A stretch of DNA of 12,335 bases from Bacteroidota bacterium (lineage in GTDB: Bacteria > Bacteroidota > Bacteroidia > Cytophagales > Hymenobacteraceae). The stretch is from positions 1 through 12,335 of the forward strand of contig JAFADQ010000010.1 in NCBI GenBank assembly GCA_023424725.1, in the 5' to 3' direction. A program made the translations under genes and the position numbers. Of the stretch, positions 7,729-12,335 are shown piece by piece (position 1 is the first letter of the stretch; every line of letters begins with the position of its first letter). A model generated the notes under the pieces. The model ran no database searches, was not told where the DNA came from, and was given only the letters and a program-made list of their open reading frames with translations.

Positions 7729-8940
7729 TTAATGGTCGCCCTCATCGCCGCTAACTTTCAGTTTCCCCAGCAGAGCATACGCGCCTTCAATTACCACCCT
7801 TGCGGTAGTATCTAAGGGCTGGCCCTGGATGAATTTAACTTCGGTAAAGCCATTTTCGGAGAGGCCTTTTTGCACGGGCACCATGGTAAACGCCTGGCTT
7901 CGTTCGGGTTGCGCCTTGCTTTTCTGCACAAACAGGTAATCCTGCCCATCGAACTCAACGATAGCCTGATTGGGCACCGAAAGCACGCTTTTGCTGCCGG
8001 TTTCTATAACGGCCTGCACATAAGCTCCGGGCCTTAGCGAGGAGTCGGTTTTGTTTTCGGGATGAGCGTGCACCCGAAGCGATTTTTCATTGCCAAGGGC
8101 TTTGCCAACCAGGTACACAGTGGCTTTGCGGTTCATTTCTGTTTCGCCGGCAACCGAGAAATACACGCGCTGCCCGGCTTTTATCTGGCTGGCGTCTTTC
8201 TGATAAACGGTAAGCTCTACGTGTTGGTGGCGCGGGTCAATCAATTCGAAGAGCACTTCCATTGGTTGCACAAACCGGCCTACGTTTACATGCACCGCCT
8301 TCACCACGCCATCTATTCCCGACCTTATTGCCACGCTGGAGCTGATATTGCCCGACCGCACCTGCCCAGGCGAATACCCTACCAGCTTTAGTTGCTCTGC
8401 CAGTGAGTTTACCCGTGCCTGCTGCGCATTAAATTCGGCTTTTGCCGCTTGAAAGCTTTTTTGCGAGGCCACTTCTTCTTTATATAGCATTTCTTTCCGC
8501 TCATATTCGGCTTTCAGAAATTCGAGTTGCGACCTGGCCTCCAGGTATTGTTGCTGCATCTGCAAAAACTCGGGGTTCTGCAAAACGGCCAGCACTTGCC
8601 CTTTCTTTACCTCTGTGCCTTCCAGCAAACTTGTGCTTTTAACGGTACCGCCGTAGGGCGTGCTCACCGACACCAGATGATCGGGCGGCACATCTATATA
8701 CCCGTTTACGCGCACCATATCGCCCAGCATTCTGGTTTCTATGGCGCCGGTTTTTATATCGGCCAGGGCTGCCTGTCCTGCGGTTAAAAATACGTCGCCA
8801 TTTTCAGCGGTTGGGTGGCTGTGGGGTGCTGCCGCTTCGTTTTTGTTGGTGTTTCCGGTTGAGTTTTCCTCTCCGCAACCCGTGGCAAAAAGCAGACAGA
8901 TAAGCAGAACCGGAAAAGTATTGTTGAATAAGATTTTCAT
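7729..8940 (-). CDS. CzcB/CusB-like periplasmic adaptor (membrane-fusion lipoprotein) of a metal RND pump
   Basis: Periplasmic adaptor that links the RND pump to the outer-membrane factor. From the ATG at 8940 it is 403 residues. Residues 1-21 are a lipoprotein signal peptide with a relaxed lipobox (LLFATGC) and lipidated C22, which would anchor it to a membrane. A flexible segment with a small His motif (PHSHP) follows. VSTPYGGTV and EGTEVKKGQVLAVLQNPE (about 91-125) are the first half of the barrel-sandwich (lipoyl-like) domain; about 126-185 is an alpha-hairpin coiled coil rich in Q, E, K and A; about 204-235 (IRSGIDGVVKAVHVNVGRFV) is the second lipoyl half. A beta-barrel domain follows (about 238-315, LRPGAYVQAVIETG) and then a membrane-proximal domain (SVPNQAIVEFDGQDYLFV). 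A TTG five codons upstream (8955) could also open the frame, but the ATG directly before the basic/hydrophobic signal is better. It starts 20 bases after the fused pump gene and is surely in one operon with it. Confidence 0.93.
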   Translation of the reverse strand: MKILFNNTFPVLLICLLFATGCGEENSTGNTNKNEAAAPHSHPTAENGDVFLTAGQAALADIKTGAIETRMLGDMVRVNGYIDVPPDHLVSVSTPYGGTVKSTSLLEGTEVKKGQVLAVLQNPEFLQMQQQYLEARSQLEFLKAEYERKEMLYKEEVASQKSFQAAKAEFNAQQARVNSLAEQLKLVGYSPGQVRSGNISSSVAIRSGIDGVVKAVHVNVGRFVQPMEVLFELIDPRHQHVELTVYQKDASQIKAGQRVYFSVAGETEMNRKATVYLVGKALGNEKSLRVHAHPENKTDSSLRPGAYVQAVIETGSKSVLSVPNQAIVEFDGQDYLFVQKSKAQPERSQAFTMVPVQKGLSENGFTEVKFIQGQPLDTTARVVIEGAYALLGKLKVSGDEGDH

Positions 8941-8960
8941 ATTGAGAACAGCCAAAACCG

Positions 8961-10148
8961 CTATTGATTTAGTAAATATTCTATTTCTATTACAGCCAGA
9001 TTGTACAGCAGCACCGCTTCCAGATGTTCCTGTTCTATGGCGAAAGCGCGCTCCAGAGCCTGTAAATATTCCAGGTAAGTAGCCTCGCCGGCTTTATAGG
9101 CTTTAGTAGCCTGCGTGGCGATAAGCTCCGCCTGTGGCAAAGCTCCTTCCTCGTAAAAAAGCAAAAAGCGCTGCCGTTGCCGGTACTGCTCTAATGCCAC
9201 CGAAACCGATGCGCTCAGCAGGTTATGTTGCTGTTCCAGGGCGGCTTCGGCAGCTTGGGCACGCAGCCGGGCGGCCTGCACGCGAGCCCGTTGCGGCTTA
9301 AACCAAACCGGTGCCGAGAGCCCCAGCTGAAAGCCCGTAAACCTGACGGAAGAAGAGTAATACTGCTCGGCTCCGCCAACATTATGAAACCCGGTTAGCG
9401 ACTGGTTAAAATAGCCGATGCTGAAATCGGGAAGCCAATCTGCCTGCTGAGATTTTAGTTCTGCCTGCCGTACGGCGGCCTGGGCCTGCGCCGCCGCCAT
9501 AACCGGACTTCGGAGCAGGGTAGAAGTGTCGATGTTAGAAGGGAATGTAAGGCGATGGAGCACTGTGTCGGGCTGTAACGGGCCGTTTTTTGATGCCAGC
9601 AGGTAGGCCAGTTCTTTTTCGGCCGCGCGGATCTGGCTCTGTGCCTGGTCGAGGCGGCTTTGGCTGCGCATTTTTTCTACTCTCGCGGTGGCTTCTTCCA
9701 GCCGGGCTGTTTCGCCGGCCTGGAAGCGGAGCGAGGCGGCCCGGGCAAAGTTGCTGAATAAACTATCGTGCCGTTGCAAAAGGCGGCGGTAGTGGTGTGC
9801 GTACACCAGTCTGTAATAAGCTTGTTTTACGTTTTGCCGCAACCGCGCCCTGGTTACATCTGCCTGCGCTTCGGCTTCGCGGGCTTGTGCTCCCGCCAGC
9901 GCGCTTTGGCGCATATACACCTGCGGGAGCGAGAGGCCCTGTGTTATGGTAAAGCTGTTATCTCGATAAGGCCCGTTGTATTGCCCGTGCATCCATTGTA
10001 AACTGGTGCGGCCAAAATCTAACGCGGCCCCGCGTTGGGCGCTGGCGGCCTCAAAACTGAGCCTTCCAGCCCGCAGCCCCGGATGCTGTTGCTCGGCCTG
10101 TTGCAAAGCCTGCTGAAGCGACAGATGAGGTGTAGAGCCGGGCTGTTG
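8961..10148 (-). other. TolC/CzcC-like outer-membrane factor moiety of the fused RND gene
   Basis: The last 395 residues of the fused protein. It opens with LSLQQALQQAEQQHPGLRAG, the usual first helix of an OEP/TolC-family protein, and holds long Ala/Gln/Arg/Glu-rich helices in two similar halves (one beginning near bases 10120, the other near 9520 with SPVMAAAQAQAAVRQAELKS), ending with YKAGEATYLEYLQALERAF and a short tail. The size is typical of CzcC-type proteins (about 400). It would form, as a trimer, the channel through the outer membrane. It follows a signal-peptide-like segment with a possible signal peptidase I site AFA|QQ (between bases 10149 and 10148). No ATG, GTG or TTG precedes that segment in frame after the last pump helix; the only nearby Met codons (10167-10172) are inside its hydrophobic core. 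Confidence 0.85.
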
Positions 10149-12335
10149 CGCGAATGCTACCGGAGCCATCATCAGAAATAATATGGTTAAGGCAGTTTTG
10201 GCAAGCGGTTTTCCTTTGCCTTTTTCAATCCAGGAATATAAAACCGGAAGCACGAATAAGGTAAGCAAAGTAGCCGAGATAAGCCCGCCGATTACGACCG
10301 TAGCCAGCGGTTTTTGCACTTCGGCACCGGCAGTGTTAGAGAGCGCCATTGGTAAAAAGCCGAGCGAGGCAACGGTGGCGGTCATCAGCACGGGACGTAA
10401 CCTAACCGAAGTGCCGCGCAAGATCCGCTCGCGCACATCTGTAATGCCTTCGGTTTTTAATTGATTGAAATACCCGATCAAAACGATACCGTTCAGCACG
10501 GCTACTCCAAACAAGGCGATAAAACCGATGCCGGCCGAAATACTGAAGGGCATATCGCGCAGCCACAAGGCAAAAATACCGCCCACCGCCGATAATGGCA
10601 CCGCCGTGAAAATAAGCAGCGCCTGCATTACCGACTTAAACGTGAAATACAGCAGCGCGAAAATAAGCAGCAGCGCGGCCGGAACCGCGATCTGAAGGCG
10701 GGCATTGGCGGCTTCCAGATTCTCGAACTGCCCCCCGAAAGTATAGTAATAGCCCGCCTCCATTTGTATTTGTTTAGCTTTGGCGCGCAGTTCTTCCACC
10801 ACGCTTTCTACATCGCGGCCGCGCACGTTAAAGGCCACCATAATACGGCGTTTGGCATCGTCTCGCTGAATCTGGTTTATGCCGGGTTGCAGGTTTACAT
10901 CGGCAAGCTGGCGCAGCGGCACCTGGTTGCCATCGGGGGTGGGCACCAACAGGTTACGCACACCTTCCACATCCTGCCGGAAATCCTGCCGCAGCCGCAC
11001 CACCAGATCGAAGCGGCGTTCCTGCTCGTACACAAGCCCCGCCGATTGCCCCGCGAAAGCCGCTTGCACCACCTGGTTCAGCTCCTCTACGTTTAGCCCG
11101 AATTGCGCCAGAAGATCGCGGTTATACGTTACCACTACTTGCGGCAGGCCCTGCACTTCTTCTACATAAATATCTTCGGCGCCGGAAATATTCTGGGCCA
11201 GCACACCGGCTTTTTGGGCATAGTTGCTAAGTTTGTAGAGGTCTTCGCCGTAAATCTTCATTACCACATCTTGCTTGGCGCCGCTCATCAGCTCGTTAAA
11301 GCGCAGTTGTATGGGTTGCAGAAAACTGAAGGTCGCGCCGGGCACCGCTTCCAGGGCTTCGGCCATTTTTTCGGCCAGCTCTTCACGGGTTTCTGCCGAG
11401 GTCCATTCTTCGCGGTCTTTCAGTAAAACCATCATGTCTATAGCTTCAACGGGCATCGGGTCTGTTGGAATTTCGGCCGAACCGATCTTGCCCACCACTT
11501 CTTTCACCTCCGGGAAATTCTGTAGCAGCACTTTGGCCGATTTTAACGATTGCTCCACCGTATGATCGATGGAACTGCCCAGCAGCACACGGGTTTCTAC
11601 CGCGAAATCGCCTTCGTCTAAAGTAGGGATAAACTCGCCGCCCATGCGCGAAAATATAAGGGCGCTAACGGCCACCAAAACCAGCGCGATGCTAATTACC
11701 AGCACTTTTGCCCGCAACGCGAATTGCAGCGCAGGCTCGTAAATGCGGTGCAGAAAGGCGATCATGCGGTCGGAGATGTTGGGTTTGTGCGATTTAGGCG
11801 GCCGCAGCACCAGCGCCGACATAGCCGGCACGTAGGTAAGCGACAAAATAAATGCTCCCAGAATAGCGAAGCTCACGGTTTGCGCCATCGGCCTGAACAT
11901 TTTTCCTTCTACGCCTACCAGCGCCAGAATAGGCAGGTATACGATCAGGATAATGATCTCGCCGAATGCCGCCGACGTACGGATCTTGGAAGCCGCTTCG
12001 AAAACGGCGCCATCGCGCTGCGCCGGTGTTTGAAGGTTTTGAGCGTTGCCAAGCGCGAACCTGTGCATAATGGCCTCTACGATGATTACGGCGCCATCAA
12101 CCACCAATCCGAAATCTATCGCGCCCAGACTCATTAAATTACCCGACACGCCAAAGGTTACCATCATCCCGATAGCAAATAACATGGCCAGCGGAATGAC
12201 AGATGCCACAACCAGCCCCGCGCGCAAATTGCCTAAAAACAGCACCAGCACGAACACCACAATTAAAGCGCCCTCTATCAGGTTGGTTTTTACGGTTTTG
12301 ATGGCGCGGCCCACCAGGTCGGAGCGGTCGAGGTA
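8961..12335 (-). CDS. heavy-metal RND pump (CzcA-like) fused to a TolC/CzcC-like outer-membrane factor (5' end outside window)
   Basis: Proton-driven exporter of divalent metal ions; one open frame carries both the inner-membrane pump and the outer-membrane channel. It runs off the right edge: 1124 residues are present and about 325 N-terminal ones (TM1 and the first porter loop) are missing, judging from CzcA. Counting from base 12335, TM2-TM6 lie in about residues 18-170, with the HME-RND signature DFGLVVDGAVIIVE in TM4 (D74, D80, E87, the proton-relay acids). This form fits the Zn/Co/Cd (HME1-like) group rather than Cu/Ag CusA. Then comes TM7, the second periplasmic porter loop (about 235-540, GGEFIPTLDEGDF at its start) and TM8-TM12 (about 545-705). 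FVLPVLYSWIEKGKGKPLAK marks the end of the pump. The chain continues through TALTILFLMMAPVAFA into the TolC-like part from residue 730. Sequence on both sides of the joint is intact. The GTG at 12314 is internal. Confidence 0.95.
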   Translation of the reverse strand, partial: YLDRSDLVGRAIKTVKTNLIEGALIVVFVLVLFLGNLRAGLVVASVIPLAMLFAIGMMVTFGVSGNLMSLGAIDFGLVVDGAVIIVEAIMHRFALGNAQNLQTPAQRDGAVFEAASKIRTSAAFGEIIILIVYLPILALVGVEGKMFRPMAQTVSFAILGAFILSLTYVPAMSALVLRPPKSHKPNISDRMIAFLHRIYEPALQFALRAKVLVISIALVLVAVSALIFSRMGGEFIPTLDEGDFAVETRVLLGSSIDHTVEQSLKSAKVLLQNFPEVKEVVGKIGSAEIPTDPMPVEAIDMMVLLKDREEWTSAETREELAEKMAEALEAVPGATFSFLQPIQLRFNELMSGAKQDVVMKIYGEDLYKLSNYAQKAGVLAQNISGAEDIYVEEVQGLPQVVVTYNRDLLAQFGLNVEELNQVVQAAFAGQSAGLVYEQERRFDLVVRLRQDFRQDVEGVRNLLVPTPDGNQVPLRQLADVNLQPGINQIQRDDAKRRIMVAFNVRGRDVESVVEELRAKAKQIQMEAGYYYTFGGQFENLEAANARLQIAVPAALLLIFALLYFTFKSVMQALLIFTAVPLSAVGGIFALWLRDMPFSISAGIGFIALFGVAVLNGIVLIGYFNQLKTEGITDVRERILRGTSVRLRPVLMTATVASLGFLPMALSNTAGAEVQKPLATVVIGGLISATLLTLFVLPVLYSWIEKGKGKPLAKTALTILFLMMAPVAFAQQPGSTPHLSLQQALQQAEQQHPGLRAGRLSFEAASAQRGAALDFGRTSLQWMHGQYNGPYRDNSFTITQGLSLPQVYMRQSALAGAQAREAEAQADVTRARLRQNVKQAYYRLVYAHHYRRLLQRHDSLFSNFARAASLRFQAGETARLEEATARVEKMRSQSRLDQAQSQIRAAEKELAYLLASKNGPLQPDTVLHRLTFPSNIDTSTLLRSPVMAAAQAQAAVRQAELKSQQADWLPDFSIGYFNQSLTGFHNVGGAEQYYSSSVRFTGFQLGLSAPVWFKPQRARVQAARLRAQAAEAALEQQHNLLSASVSVALEQYRQRQRFLLFYEEGALPQAELIATQATKAYKAGEATYLEYLQALERAFAIEQEHLEAVLLYNLAVIEIEYLLNQ

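Noticed and set aside
8941..8955. TTG at 8955 as start of the membrane-fusion lipoprotein
   Set aside because: It adds five residues before a better ATG that directly precedes a normal lipoprotein signal peptide; kept only as an alternative.

Overview
The window looks like chromosomal DNA of a Bacteroidota bacterium, most likely a cytophagalean (Hymenobacteraceae-like) lineage. The pointers are the general character of the proteins, genes without clear Shine-Dalgarno sequences, one exact TAnnTTTG promoter hexamer-type match, and a heavy-metal RND pump with an outer-membrane factor fused to its C-terminus. The lineage below phylum is a judgement from memory of similar proteins, not a search.

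Left to right on the + strand: the last ~805 residues of a single-chain pyruvate carboxylase (running in from the left edge to 2420); a ~245 bp gap with a candidate promoter; an OmpR-type response regulator (2665-3354) overlapping by ATGA with its membrane histidine kinase (3351-4712); a 576 bp stretch without an intact gene, which holds on the - strand the decayed, frameshifted 3' end of an outer-membrane beta-barrel gene; and a 756-residue CPA2/Kef-type cation:proton antiporter (5289-7559). A strong hairpin terminator sits between it and the convergent - strand genes.

The - strand part is a metal-efflux operon read from right to left: a CzcA-like RND pump fused in frame to a TolC/CzcC-like outer-membrane factor (8961 to the right edge, N-terminal ~325 residues missing), then 20 bp later a CzcB-like lipoprotein membrane-fusion protein (7729-8940). 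Together these two genes encode all three parts of a tripartite divalent-metal exporter spanning inner membrane, periplasm and outer membrane.

The genes are mostly recognisable families. The most interesting points are the RND-outer-membrane-factor fusion with a signal-peptide-like joint that has no start codon of its own, the antiporter with an extra membrane block and two RCK_C domains but no NAD-binding Rossmann domain, and the outer-membrane protein remnant in the intergenic gap. I see no CRISPR, tRNA, rRNA, IS element or phage gene, and nothing that amounts to a clearly new system.
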